A stretch of DNA of 64,000 bases from Brachycybe producta (GCA_036925085.1 JAUPFP010000096.1:383001-447000); one strand, 5' to 3'. Shown: positions 22,201-32,639, numbered from the stretch's first letter. Notes: generated by a model from the sequence alone, not told the origin. Translations and numbers: made by a program.

Positions 22201-22604
22201 CACACCGGACGGTAATTCCAGACGTGCAGAAGACTGGGGCACAGTCTCAGAAACCAGAGACTCCCCAGGCACAACAGGAGCTATGGGCGCACCAACTCCT
22301 CCCGCCTGCTCGATGAGCGCACGATCCAGCACCTCACCACTAGGCATATAGTGTGAGGGGACAAACCAGCGATCCAGCTGGCTGCACACGGCTTCTAATG
22401 TGGAGCATGGCGATGGAAATACCCACTTTGTAATTTCCGGGTCCGCAGACCTCGCCAGAGGCACCCCTGCCTTCCGCAGGACATCCACATATTTGGAGAC
22501 CGCCCGGAGGTACGTCCCTCGTTCAGAGCTCAGGCCATGACAGGCACCTGAGCTTTGAAGCTTTACCGGTCGCACACCACTCAGTTCGGTGGCAACCGGC
22601 CGCG
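19243..22604 (-). CDS. pol: pol of A2: protease, reverse transcriptase, RNase H, integrase zinc finger
   Basis: Lies in the -1 frame relative to gag and is open across the gag stop, so it is probably made by frameshifting at 22605-22611. Counting from the GTG at 22575: aspartic protease DTGAD at about residue 173; reverse transcriptase from about 550, with TLDLASGYWQ (catalytic D near 623) and YLDD near 685-688; RNase H with TDASG near 833, TEQECLA, TDHH near 901 and HVDADALSR; integrase HHCC finger from about 1040 (HDIPEAGH...CLVCQ). A TAG at 19243-19245 interrupts the frame just before the integrase core; the aligned codon in A3 is TGG. It makes cDNA from element RNA inside the particle. 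Confidence 0.93.
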
Positions 22605-24014
22605 GTTTAACGAGGATTTCTCCTCGTCCTCCATGAGTCGATAGTAGAACTGGCCATTGTGAACGGTGGCCAGGTACTTACGACCCTCCAGCCAAACTGG
22701 CGCAATGCCAGCGGTTGGCTGGAGGTTCTGACTTTCGTCAGGCACCACTCTGGCAACCTGCCCTTTGGCCGCAGCCTTCGGACAATCCTTCCTCAGGTGA
22801 CCCATCTGGTTACACCAGAAACAAGGACCTAGTCGCCGGAGTGAATCTTCTGTACGGTCCGTACTTCGAGGCGTTGCCGCCGGCTGACCTCCGCCAGAGC
22901 CTGCCGTCCTCTTCTTCTTGCCTCCGGTCTTGGCTCCCGCCTTGTCCGACTTGGACGGTGCAGCAGCCTTGGCACCCGTTTGGCTCGAAGATGAAGCCTT
23001 GGTAGAGCTCCCAGAGCTAGCCGTGGTTCCGGAGGACGGAGCGTTAGCCCTGTCCTGAGGAACCCCTCTAGTACGGTTAGGTAATTTACCTACAAGAAGC
23101 AAATCGGCCTCAACCAGCCGTGCCTTTCGGACATATGCCTCCACCGTACCGGCCTTGCAACCGATCAATTGATCGGTGATGGCCGTCAGGAGTTTCCGTT
23201 TGAAGCGAATGAGCCTACAGCTTTCGCCCGGAGACACTCGGTCGGACAGTTCCAAGAACCGCCAGTAGAATGCCTGCACAGACTCGGTAGCCCTCTGCTT
23301 CATTGATTCGAATTCGCCGAAACAGAGGCGAGCCTGGTTACTGGTGCTGAAGCGGCTACGCATAGCATCCTTCAGCTCCATCCAGGTCAGGTCTGGAAGA
23401 GTTTCCACCAACGTGGCATAGTACACCTCCGCCGGACCGTCCAGCAGAAACGTAAAGAAACTGCATCGGGACTCGTCCGTCCAGCGCTGAGCTCGGGCTT
23501 TCGCTTCGAACTTGCGGAGAAAAGGCGTCAAGTCCTCTCTGCCGTCGTAACGAGCAAAAGAGTGGACCGGGTTAAAGAACCCGAACGCCTGAACCTCCGC
23601 TGGAACCGCTGGAGCGGGTGTCCAAGCAGCGGCGCTAACCCTGCGAGGCTGCCTGCTCCGGTTCCCCGAAACGTCAGACACGGACTCAGCTTCCGAGGGT
23701 ATCATCATCTGAACCCTCGGCTGCTGTCCGGGTGCAGGAAGAACTCCCCGGCCAATTCCCCTAGGAGATGGCCTGGGTGCTTCCCGCATAGGTACCAACC
23801 GGGGAAGTGCCGGTGGTTCCTCTCCCCGTGCACCTTCACGCACGGGCGACAGTGAAAACCGAGGTGCCACCCTCGGCTCAACCGTTGACCGGGACAGTCG
23901 TCCTTCCAACCGTAGGACGTCTATCCCGTAGGCAATCTCAATGAGTTGCTGCTCGGATAGCCCGGCCAAGAAGGCCCGGCCCTCACGTGCAGTCTCATCC
24001 GGGATTTCCACCAT
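22581..24014 (-). CDS. gag: gag of A2
   Basis: 477 residues from the ATG at 24014. This ATG has G at -3 and +4 and is conserved in A1 (4025). The frame is open further upstream to about 24125 without another ATG. The capsid-like part contains FFNPVHSFARYDGREDLTPF and FYWRFLELSDRVSPG. A Lys/Ser/Gly-rich linker follows, then one zinc knuckle, CFWCNQMGHLRKDC (C-x2-C-x4-H-x4-C), which binds the element RNA. The stop is at 22581-22583. The Gag protein assembles the particle in which reverse transcription occurs. No break was seen. Confidence 0.92.
   Translation of the reverse strand: MVEIPDETAREGRAFLAGLSEQQLIEIAYGIDVLRLEGRLSRSTVEPRVAPRFSLSPVREGARGEEPPALPRLVPMREAPRPSPRGIGRGVLPAPGQQPRVQMMIPSEAESVSDVSGNRSRQPRRVSAAAWTPAPAVPAEVQAFGFFNPVHSFARYDGREDLTPFLRKFEAKARAQRWTDESRCSFFTFLLDGPAEVYYATLVETLPDLTWMELKDAMRSRFSTSNQARLCFGEFESMKQRATESVQAFYWRFLELSDRVSPGESCRLIRFKRKLLTAITDQLIGCKAGTVEAYVRKARLVEADLLLVGKLPNRTRGVPQDRANAPSSGTTASSGSSTKASSSSQTGAKAAAPSKSDKAGAKTGGKKKRTAGSGGGQPAATPRSTDRTEDSLRRLGPCFWCNQMGHLRKDCPKAAAKGQVARVVPDESQNLQPTAGIAPVWLEGRKYLATVHNGQFYYRLMEDEEKSSLNRGRLPPN
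22605..22611 (-). promoter_or_regulatory. Candidate -1 frameshift heptamer GTTAAAC (A2)
   Basis: In phase G TTA AAC in gag, 22 bases before the gag stop. Five bases downstream a stem CCGGTTGC / GCGACCGG encloses the stop. From general knowledge GTTAAAC also serves as the slippery site of equine arteritis virus. The -1 frame is pol. Confidence 0.65.
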
Positions 24015-24430
24015 GTCCCTACGGGGCTGATCGCCGCGTCCAACCGGACGGGCGACGGTGGAAACTTGGACAATCGGCCGTGGCCGACCGTCCCCCCCCC
24101 CCGGTGAGATCACCGTCAGACCCACTGTTTTCTAACGGGTATTCTCCCGGACCGATGTCACAGCGGCGTTTCCGCACCGTGACCCATTCCTCCGGGAGAT
24201 CCCCGTCTACGCTACCGCTGGGTCCCTCTGTTTCCAGAGGATCCCCGCCTTCCGCCCCCGAAGGGGACGGTCGACCACGCGGCCGCGTAACTCCAAACCC
24301 GCATCTGCACCAAGTTCCCGACCTCCTTTCGGTACTTTTGGGGCTGTCTCCATTTTTCACCGTACACGAACGGCAAAATCTGGACAAAGCCACCAGATCT
24401 CGGGTTTCCACCGTCGAAAACGGTAAACTC

Positions 24431-24934
24431 ACGGACAAAAGTCCGTAAAATACCGTTACGAACGGATGGAACCGTGCGAAACCGCGGTTTCACGGACAAA
24501 AGTCCGTGTCCCACGGTAAAGAACGGTCAGAGTTTAACCTTACCGGTTTCTACCGCGGTCTAACGGACAAAAGTCCGTTTCCCACGGGGTACTTCACGGT
24601 AAAAGACCTTTTACCCCTTTCTACCGCGGATCAACGGACAAAAGTCCGTACACCACGGTGTACTCGCGGTAAAACACCGTGCACCCCCGAAAACCACGGT
24701 ACCACGGACCGTAGTCCGTGCCCCACGGTAATTCGACGGTAAATTTACCGTTAACTGCGGTACAACGGACCGGAGTCCGTTCCCCACGGTATATGACGGT
24801 AAATTAACGGTGAACTGCGGTAGATTTACCGTTCACCACGGTACAACGGACCAAAGTCCGTTCTCCACGGTGAGCAACGGAAAATCAACGGTGAAACGGT
24901 GATTTCCGCCGCTGTCCCACGGACCAAAGTCCGC
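24431..24934 (-). repeat. Leader array of ~70-bp units with ACGGAC-AAA-GTCCGT palindromes (A2)
   Basis: Eight palindromes near 24431, 24491, 24562, 24632, 24703, 24763, 24844 and 24917, spaced 60-81 bp. Each has a 6-8 bp stem around a 4-base centre (e.g. ACGGAC-AAAA-GTCCGT). Spacer blocks such as CCACGGT, ACCGCGGT and GACGGTAAA also repeat. The array sits between the primer-binding site and gag. Confidence 0.88.
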
Positions 24935-25021
24935 GCCCAGTGGCGTACTCGCACCGCATGGTGATTCGACCGACTAAATGGTCGAATACACGGTAAATCA
25001 CCGTGCGAGAGGCGGGGTACA

Positions 25022-25041
25022 GGTACCCGGCTCCTCCACCA
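25022..25041 (-). other. Primer-binding site of A2
   Basis: On the minus strand TGGTGGAGGAGCCGGGTACC follows the 5' LTR after two bases, matching the A1 site except for a small internal difference. Confidence 0.65.
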
Positions 25042-25043
25042 AT

Positions 25044-25824
25044 TGTAACGTCTCGCCGGACCGTTACAATAACCCGGTAAATTGATTGCAAAATCGACGC
25101 AAAAACTTACCGTCAACCGGCTCCTCTCGGGGACGAAACTGTACCCGTAGCCGCCTCCATACCCGTAGCCGCCTCCACACGGTGTTCCCCTTGGGATGTG
25201 CCGGCTCCAGGAGCCACCCACGACGGACACGACGAAAAACCACGCCGCCACGCCGTTGTTCTACCGCGAGCCGACACCAGTACCGGCCGAGACAAGACGT
25301 AAAAGACGGGGGTGTTGGTCCCCAACCGGGCAACCCACCCTCCGCGGTACTTCCCCAAAGAAATGACACGGACACAGCAAGTGACGATTAAAAGAAGAGT
25401 TTTAAATACACTTACGACGTTGGATGACAGTGTTGATATTTACAAGTAAAGGGCTGGTCCGATTGACCAGCCCAAAGGCACTTTATACAAGCCAAAAAGC
25501 CATAAGGCAAACGAAGAGATGATTCAGATGTACTGGCCAGTGGAGGTCTACCTGACCTCCACCCACAGGTCTAGTCAAGCTCACAGCCTACAACCAACTG
25601 CCCAGATCCTGTGGTTGACTAGCCCACAGGAAACCTCCAGGCAACTCCACCTGGAGGGGACAGAGGTCACATCTGACCTCTCACCCATAGTCTTTATGGT
25701 GAGAGGTCTGCTGGCACCAAAATGGCGTCCGTCCCAACAGCCTACTGTAGCTGTCAGGCAGACCACCATAGGGAAATTCGTCTGCTCCATCAAAATTAAA
25801 ATTTGAGCAGACCAGGTTGCCACA
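25044..25824 (-). repeat. 5' LTR of A2
   Basis: 781 bp. On the minus strand it starts TGTGGCAACCTGG and ends GAGACGTTACA. Its U3 hairpin has stem GTCTGCTC / GAGCAGAC (25780-25787 with 25805-25812). The body is more GC-rich than the LTRs of A1. No second LTR of this copy is found. Confidence 0.88.
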
Positions 25825-26368
25825 CTTAGGAAAACTAAGAAGTCCCTAAGCAAATAGAAATAGTGATTAAGCCTTCAGGAACTTCTATAGGGCAAGTTTC
25901 TCTAAGACAAATGGCTTTAGGGCGAATGTCACACAACAAAATGAATAACTAATTTTGGAAATGCCCCCTCCCTCTTCTTTGGAATTGTTTCCATGGACGC
26001 CCATGTTTGTAAATCGTGTGGATAGACTTGATACTTTGAAATGGTCATTATGAAAAAAAATAACAAGAAAGGACTCTGATAGTTTTAGCCGTACCCCTTC
26101 AGATAATTGCCAGCCTAGGATATTGTAACCAGTACATAATTGCTTATTCAAGTTAGATGTATTGCCACTTAAGACATTGTGAGCAGTGACGATTCGTAGC
26201 TCGTTTCTTCTTCTATCGCGTGGTAGCCACACGAAAACGATTGGAACGACGTTAATAGTTGGATGGTGATGGATAGTAAAAGGGGTGAAGTCTCTCAGAA
26301 GGATGGTGACATTCCATTTCTGATCGTCGAACCTTGCTTCGAAGGGTTTAGATAGTCCTCTGGCCTTA
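25825..26368 (-). repeat. Leader-like fragment next to LTR B3
   Basis: About 26180-26368 matches 200-435, which lies beside LTR B1 in the same orientation. This suggests 5' leader of a family B element. 25830-25930 has short CTAARRCAAATG-like repeats similar to those at 36290-36430. Confidence 0.4.
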
Positions 26369-26419
26369 TGGTGTCTCCGACCTGTTCAGAGAAGGGACCA
26401 AGTAGCTTCTGATTATAAA
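26369..26419 (-). mobile_element. LTR of family B, copy B3, left piece
   Basis: TGGTGTCTCCGACCTGTTCAG through ATTATAAAC matches the corresponding end of B1 (436 onward). The LTR stops where a LINE begins and resumes at 29794, so the LINE inserted into it. Confidence 0.65.
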
Positions 26420-26750
26420 CGTTGGCACTAATAATCTAAAGATGGATGCACCAAAGGGGATAGCTGAGAGACCTCGTGCAAGGATTGTGATTTCTACTGT
26501 CCTGCCACGGTTTGAGCGTGATGCTAGGGGTTCTTTTTATCCAAACCCTGCAGTTCAGCAGATTTCACTAGAGTTATCTTTTCTCTGTCGTAGTGCTGGT
26601 TATTCATTTGCGGATGCTTCTCGGGAGCTTCTTAAAGCACCTGATAAGTATTATCTGCGTGATGGCCTTCACTTGACTGAAGCCGGTAAGGATGTATTGA
26701 GCTCTGTTCTCTGGAAATCTGTTTGTAATCAAGCCCAGGGAAACTTCTAA
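26412..26750 (+). pseudogene. LINE ORF1 fragment, SGNH-esterase C-terminus
   Basis: The frame enters at INVGTNNLK, the GxN block of SGNH/GDSL esterases, and ends with DGLHLTEAGKDVL, the D-x-x-H block that supplies the catalytic Asp and His. Such an esterase domain is typical of ORF1 of CR1-clade LINEs. The N-terminal part with the nucleophile serine is missing because the element is 5'-truncated at about 26412. Stop near 26748. Confidence 0.8.
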
Positions 26751-26905
26751 TCTCTAAATGCCCTGATTCTAGGAAGAAATCAAATCTAGTTACTGTACCT
26801 AAAATAGTTATTCAAAAAGAAACCCAACTTTCTAACAAAAAAATTTCTTCTAAGACAGTTCCTCTGACCAAAAAAGAAAACAAGCTTATAAATAAATCTT
26901 TAAAA

Positions 26906-27871
26906 ATGTTAATAATCAATTGCAGAAGTATAAAAAATAAAGTAATTCAGTTTAGAGAAGCTATAGAAAGCTATAATCCCGACATTATTTTTGGTAGTGA
27001 ATCATGGCTAACTGAAGATGTTTCATCCGCAGAGGTTTTCCCCCAACAATTTAACATATTCCGAAAAGATTGGAACTTAATCAAAGGTGGAGGTGTATTT
27101 CTTGCTATCAATAAAAACCTTACATCAAAAAGAGAACCTGCTTATGAAGGTGATTGTGAGGTAGTTTGTTGTAGCATTTCACTTCATAATGGGAGAAAAA
27201 TTTTCTTATTTTCATTCTATCGCCCACCTTCAAGTGACGAGGAGGAATTACTCCAATTTAGAAAATGTTTAGATTCCTTATTTTCTTCCCACAAACATGC
27301 ATCAGTTCTCATTGGTGGGGATTTTAACCTTCCAGAAATAAATTGGAAAAATTATACTGTTGACTCCCAGTGCTCTAGTAATAAATTAACAGATATACTG
27401 CTTGATAGTGTATGCACATATTCCCTGGATCAACTAGTGCAAACCCCTACACGCTGCACCAATACAACAGCTAATATTCTAGATTTAGTTTTTACGAACA
27501 CCCCAGAAAATGCCAAATCAATTGAAATTGCTGATGGCATAAGCGATCACAAAATGATTTACTTAGAATTTGCCACCCAATTCGAAAAACTCCAATCAGC
27601 TCCCCGAAAAGTCCTACAGTATAATAAAGCTGATTGGGCTAATTTTAAGCTCTTTGTAACAAATGAACTGAACAATAAAAGTGGACTATCAAAAGACATA
27701 AACCAACAGTGGTCACTGTTTGTTAATGTCATTTTTGATGGCATAAATAAATTCATCCCATTCAAAAATGTAACATCAAGCTTGGAACCAATTTGGTACA
27801 CCACTGAGATACGCCGTGCTCTTCGTAAACAACGCAAATTTAGATCTAAAATGAAGATTAAAATGAATTAA
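26906..27871 (+). pseudogene. LINE ORF2, AP endonuclease domain
   Basis: Starts MLIINCRSIKNK, with the conserved asparagine of the nuclease. It then has GSESWLTEDV (catalytic Glu), FYRPPSS, GGDFNLPEINW (D-x-N) and GISDHKMIYLEF (S-D-H). All key residues of an exonuclease/endonuclease/phosphatase fold are present. The enzyme nicks target DNA to prime reverse transcription. The frame is lost at about 27860-27905, where GGATTAATTGCCAT is tandemly repeated, a small duplication that breaks the ORF. Confidence 0.88.
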
Positions 27872-27889
27872 TTGCCATGGATGGATTAA

Positions 27890-29717
27890 TTGCCATTATG
27901 GATTAAATTTAATTCCCAGCGATGTCTTGTGAAAAGCTTGCTTAAAAAAGAATACTTAAACTTTACTAATAATGTATTAGGGGCATCACTCCATAAAAAT
28001 CCCAAGTTGTTCTGGAAATATGTAAAAAATCTCAACAAAATTCAAAATAATATAACTTCAATTATAACACCACTTGGTGATGTCTGTACTGACAAACAGG
28101 TTATTTCAAGCAAACTTAACGATTATTTCCAAAGTGTCTTTCATGCTAATGATGGCAATGAGGAACCACAACTTGGCACCTTATCTCATGTCATGCCTGA
28201 TATAATCATAAACTCCACTGGATTACAAAATTTGCTTTGTAATCTAGATGTTAATAAATCAGCTGGTTCAGATGAAATCTCGCCAAGATTGCTAAAGGAG
28301 CTGGCCACAGAAGTTAGCCCTTTTTTAAGTAAACTTTTCCAAGATTCCCTTGATAGTGGTATACTGCCTAAGGCATGGAGGCAAGCAAATATCTGCCCAA
28401 TTCTTAAAACAGGAGATAAAAATTGTCCAAAGAACTATAGACCCATTTCTCTGACCTCCATTGTTTGTAAAACTCTCGAGCATATAATTTATTCTAATAC
28501 AATCAAGCATTTAAAAAACCATAAATTAATTCATGAAAACCAGCATGGTTTTCGAAAAGGCAGATCATGTGATACCCAGCTAGTACTATTCATCCAAAAA
28601 ATACAATCTGGCTTGGATAGTAAGGGCGAATTTGACTTGGTATTTTTAGATTTTGCAAAAGCATTTGATACAGTGAAGCATTCACTACTAATTAAAAGAA
28701 TGATGACTTTTAACTTAAATAAACGGGACGTGGACATCATCATTCTTATCAAATAGACAACAGCGAGTCCAAATTGATGGTGCTGTGTCAGACTGGGCTA
28801 AAGTAACATCTGGTGTACCTCAGGGTAGCATTCTTGGATCACTACTTTTCCTTCTGTTCATAAACGATCTGGCAGAGAGATGCATTAGTACGATGCATTT
28901 GTTTGCAGATGATGCTGTTGTTTACAGGAGGATTAGGGATAATGAGGATAGTGAAGTCCTCCAAAGAGATCTAGACAGTGTTGAAGAGTGGTGCTCTGAG
29001 TGGCATTTACAACTGAATAGTAGTAAATGCAATGTTATGAGAGTTTCCCGAAAGCGAGAATCGTTCATGGCAGATTACACAACGGGAGATGTTCAGCTAA
29101 CCCATGTTGATACCATCAAATATCTTGGCTTAACCTTGTCCAAGGACATGCTTTGGAAAGATTATATAACCAAAGCAGTTGCCAAAGCTAATCAAAGGCT
29201 GCGGTTTGTCCAACGCACCCTTAAACATTGTAAAGAAAATGTAAAGAAGGTCTGTTACTTTACCCTAGTTAGACCTATCTTAGAATATTGTTCCCCAATT
29301 TGGAACCCATTTAGAAATAATCTAAATCAAGAAATAGAAATGGTGCAGCGTAGGGCTGCAAGATTTGTAAAGGGACGGTATGCGTATACTGACAGCGTAT
29401 CGTCTATGCTCCAAGAGCTAGAATGGGAATCATTAGCAGGCCGAAGAAATGAGCAAAGCCTCGCTCTTCTGGGACGTTTGCTGTCTTGTGATAACATTAC
29501 CCTGCTTAATGGTTTACTAACTGGAAATCCTCGTAAAGGTAGATTTGAGCATTCAAAAACTTTAAAAGAATTAATGGCTAATACTGATGCATATTTTAGG
29601 TCTTTTCTTCCTAATGTTATTAGACTATGGAATTCTCTTCCTGTGAATAGTTCTTTGTTAGGACGATTTCAATTTCATGATGATGTCTTATTTTTAAATA
29701 ATGACAATCAGTCGTGA
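27890..29717 (+). pseudogene. LINE ORF2, reverse transcriptase domain
   Basis: Continues the endonuclease ORF. Motifs: NKSAGSDEISPRLL, NYRPISLTS, NQHGFRKGRSC, LDFAKAFDTVKH (motif A), SGVPQGSILGSLLF (motif B), MHLFADDAVVY (motif C with catalytic DD) and KYLGLTLS (motif D). The C-terminus has RPILEYCSPIWNP and VQRRAARFV, usual for CR1/Jockey-group elements. A one-base-type frame break lies near 28731 (the second half is open from 28785). Stop near 29715. Confidence 0.9.
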
Positions 29718-29793
29718 TTGGGAGCAATCCCTCCCTGCCACATGGCTTTCGAGCTGATTGCAGGTGTATTTAATTGAATTGAATTGAATTGAG

Positions 29794-30091
29794 TTGTCCC
29801 AGAAACTTGAATACGTACAGGAATGAATTGGTTGAATTAAAGGTGCGTCCACGTGCCCATGATGTGATATGAATAAAGATCTACGTATAACAGAGTTGAG
29901 TGAGTGTATGGACGGCTAACAAAGAGAAACACGGTCCTTTTATGCACTTGGACCTGTGTACACCTACAAAGTGTAACCAGGTCTAAGTGACTGTGGCCCC
30001 AGAGATATCCCTCCGTTCACCGTTCAAGTCCAAGTATAGACTGAGGGAGGGACAGAGATCAGTCGTGCACCCCCATTCTAGCATTCTGGAA
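29794..30091 (-). mobile_element. LTR of family B, copy B3, right piece
   Basis: Continues the LTR interrupted by the LINE: CAGAAACTTGAAT, AAAGGTGCGTCC, the TATA-side block (CCTTTTATGCACTTGGACC) and CACCCCCATTCTAGCATTCTGG all match B1 or B2. The last ~10 bp of the LTR (GGTGTTACA) are missing. Confidence 0.75.
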
Positions 30092-30394
30092 GGATCATGA
30101 ACGACCAGGTGAAAACAACATTAAAAAATTCCCTTCGTCATTTACTTACTCTTCAATTTCTAATCTAACTACGAGTTTTTTTTTTCTGAAAGATTTTTTT
30201 CAAAATGTAGCCTCCACGGTATTCTCTTCACATTTTGATTTGTAATCAGCTGAAGTCATTTTATTTATTTATTTTTTATATTAATGCTGTTTTGTTTTTT
30301 TTTTCTATCAGAAAGGAACATCTGAATGGTATGAAACAATGTTCGCGTTTACAAGACCTCAAATTGTGGTTAGTTTTAAGATGATTTTTATTAA
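30092..30394. other. No feature seen
   Basis: AT-rich spacer with long T runs; no coding signal. Confidence 0.4.
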
Positions 30395-31089
30395 GAGGCT
30401 ACATCTCAAAATGACTTCAAAAAATCTCCACAAAGAGCCCATAGACCCAATGTTAAAGAAAAAATGTTAATTTTTAAAATACACAGTTGCGGCAATATGT
30501 TTATTTTGTCATATTTAAAGTTGTCCAATATTATGTTTTTAAACTAATTCAAAATTGCGAATTTCTAGCTCTTATGTTATACTCCATTGAGTACGCCTAA
30601 ATAAGAAAAAAACATCCATTAAAAATTTCATAAAAATACCTAAAAAATAATTTCAAAAAACGACAATTAAACCTCAGTGAAGCCAACACATTGGCGCATG
30701 TACCTGACTTTTTTCTGTTTTTTTTTTAAATTATTTTTAGGTATTTTTACGAGCATTTTAATGGATGTTTTTTTCTTACGAGCGCGTACTCAATGGAGTT
30801 TAAACATGAAAGTTAGAAATTCGCGATTTTGAAATAGTTTTTAAAAATATAACGGCACTTACCAATTTTTTGTCATTCTATCACTAGATCAGCATATATT
30901 TAAGGTACACATTACACTTTGAAAACTTAATATTGGACAACTTTCAATATGAAAAATAAACACATTGCCGCGACTGTATATTTTAAAAATTAACATTTTT
31001 TCTTTAACATTGGGTCTATGGGCTTAATAGAAAAACGATGCTAGCGCTCTTTGCGGAGATTTCTCAAAGTAATTTTGTGATGTAGCCTC
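30395..31089. mobile_element. MITE family T1, copy a (TTAA target)
   Basis: 695 bp from GAGGCTACATC to GTAGCCTC, flanked by TTAA (30391-30394, 31090-31093). The two halves are inverted copies over roughly 300 bp (GACTTC..., CCCATAGACCCAATGTTAAAG, GCGGCAATRTGTTTATTTT). TTAA targets fit piggyBac-like elements. No coding capacity. Confidence 0.88.
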
Positions 31090-31434
31090 TTAAGGTAAAA
31101 CTTAAGTTAATTTTTGTTCTAATTATTTTTTTATTTTTTAAAGACTGACGATTCGCTTCTGCACAGTTACATTGATTTGATCAACGTGATTAACGTTGAT
31201 TTGCATCGCAGTTTGGTCTTCTGCAACAAACTGTTTGAAACGTATGTATTTCCTACACACTACGTTCTCACATTACGTTTACAATTGTAAAACATACATT
31301 TTTTTTAACTTTTTTAGCATTGTGGGTGTTAATTTTTTTATTGTGTCTTACAAGCAATTCGACAAAATGGTATGATATTTTAAAATTAATATATGGTTTT
31401 GTAGGAGCTAAAATCTAGCTAAATCTAGCTAAAT

Positions 31435-31486
31435 CTTAGTAAACCTTTTTTAAAGGGGTTAACCCCTTTAAAAAAGGTTTACTAAG
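31435..31486. repeat. 52-bp perfect palindrome
   Basis: CTTAGTAAACC...GGGGTT at 31435-31460 is the exact reverse complement of 31461-31486, with TTAA at the centre. It lies between two TTAA MITEs. Confidence 0.95.
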
Positions 31487-31535
31487 TTTATTAATTTTGT
31501 GCCTTTATCTCGCTGCAGAGTTTGGTTTACCTTAA

Positions 31536-32326
31536 GGGGCTACATCGCAAAATTCATTTGAAAAACCTCCGCAAAGAGCGCTAGCATCGTTTTTTCTATT
31601 GAGCCCATAGACCCGATGTTAAAGAAAAAGCGTTAATTTTTAAAATACACAGTCGCGGCAATATGTTTATTTTTTATATTTAAAGTTGTCCAATTTTCAT
31701 GTTTCAAAGTGAAATGTGCATTTTAAATATTTGTTCATTTAGTGATAGAATGACAGAAAATTTGTAAGTGCGGTTCTATTTTTAAAAACTGTTTCATAAT
31801 CGCAACTTTCTAACTTTTATGTTTATTCTCTAGTGAGTACGCGCTCGTAAGAAAAAAACATTTATTAAAATGTTGGTAAAAAAAATACCTAAAAACAATT
31901 TTAAAAAACCAGAAAAAACTCAGCAGTCACTGTGTTTCACTTTTGATTTTTGAAAATTAATTTTAGGTATTTTTACCAACATTTGAATGGATGTTTTTTT
32001 TTCTTAATTGGACGTACTCAAAAACTATTTCAAAAACGCAAATTGTTAACTCTTATTTCAAATGAGAGTTAGAAATTCGCGATTTTGAAATAATTTTTAA
32101 AAATAGAACCGCACTTACCAATTTTTTCTCATTCTATTACTCGATCAGCATATATTTGAGGTGCACATTACACTTTGAAAACTTAATATTGGACAACTTT
32201 AAATATGAAAAAGAAACATATTGCCGCGACTGTATATTATAAAAATTAACGTTTTTTCTTTAACATTGGGTCTATGGGCTCAATTGAAAACGATGCTAGC
32301 GCTCTAATGTAGTGATGTAGCGCTTC
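31536..32326. mobile_element. MITE family T1, copy b
   Basis: 791 bp from GGGGCTACATCG to GTAGCGCTTC between TTAA at 31532-31535 and 32327-32330, with the same long inverted arms as copy a and a slightly longer centre. Confidence 0.85.
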
Positions 32327-32330
32327 TTAA

Positions 32331-32639
32331 GAAAGCTTGATTGTAATTTTCTTTCAATATCAAATCAAAATTATTTTGATCCGTTGTCGCGGGGCCCCTA
32401 AAAGGCGTGGGGCTAGGCTTGCCACCCGTGTTCCTTTGTGGAGGACATTCCTCCATTCGGAAGAAATGTCCTCCGTCCTCCACAAAGGCAAAAATGTCCT
32501 CCACACAATAAATTTTGTAAAAACTTAAATGGAGGACTGTCCTCTATAAAGGAGGACGGGTCGAAAGCCTACTTGGGGCCCATATAGGACGGTGCCTAAC
32601 CTGCCTATTTCATAATCTGGCACTGCCAGCAAGACAAAG
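32331..32639 (+). repeat. Dispersed repeat, inverted partner of 49600-49870
   Basis: Contains GGAGGAC / GTCCTCC blocks and GGGGCCC words. It is the reverse complement, with differences, of 49600-49870. In both places it abuts a T1 MITE in matching relative orientation, so MITE plus repeat form one repeated unit. Confidence 0.75.

Larger units (their letters stand above)
16985..25824 (-). mobile_element. Ty3/Gypsy LTR retrotransposon, copy A2 (nearly intact coding region)
   Basis: Order on the minus strand: 5' LTR (25824-25044), primer-binding site, ~1-kb leader with eight palindromes, gag, pol (protease, reverse transcriptase, RNase H, integrase), then a ~0.6-kb tail of tandem repeats ending at the microsatellite. 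No 3' LTR and no third ORF are present, so the element is 3'-truncated or rearranged. Coding frames are open apart from one TAG at 19243-19245. GC content is clearly higher than the surroundings. Confidence 0.92.
26420..29793 (+). mobile_element. CR1/L2-like LINE, 5'-truncated
   Basis: About 3.4 kb: the end of ORF1 (esterase), a short linker, then ORF2 with AP endonuclease and reverse transcriptase, and a tail of ATTGA repeats near 29768-29793. It interrupts a family B LTR. Two frame breaks in ORF2 make it inactive. Its AT-rich codon use contrasts with the GC-rich Gypsy elements beside it. The clade is inferred from the esterase ORF1 and the short-repeat tail. Confidence 0.85.

Noticed and set aside
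24826-25251. 141-codon minus-strand frame in the A2 LTR and leader, Gly/Tyr-rich
   Set aside because: It crosses the LTR boundary and the primer-binding site, has no homologue in A1 or A3, and the other LTRs do not keep the frame.
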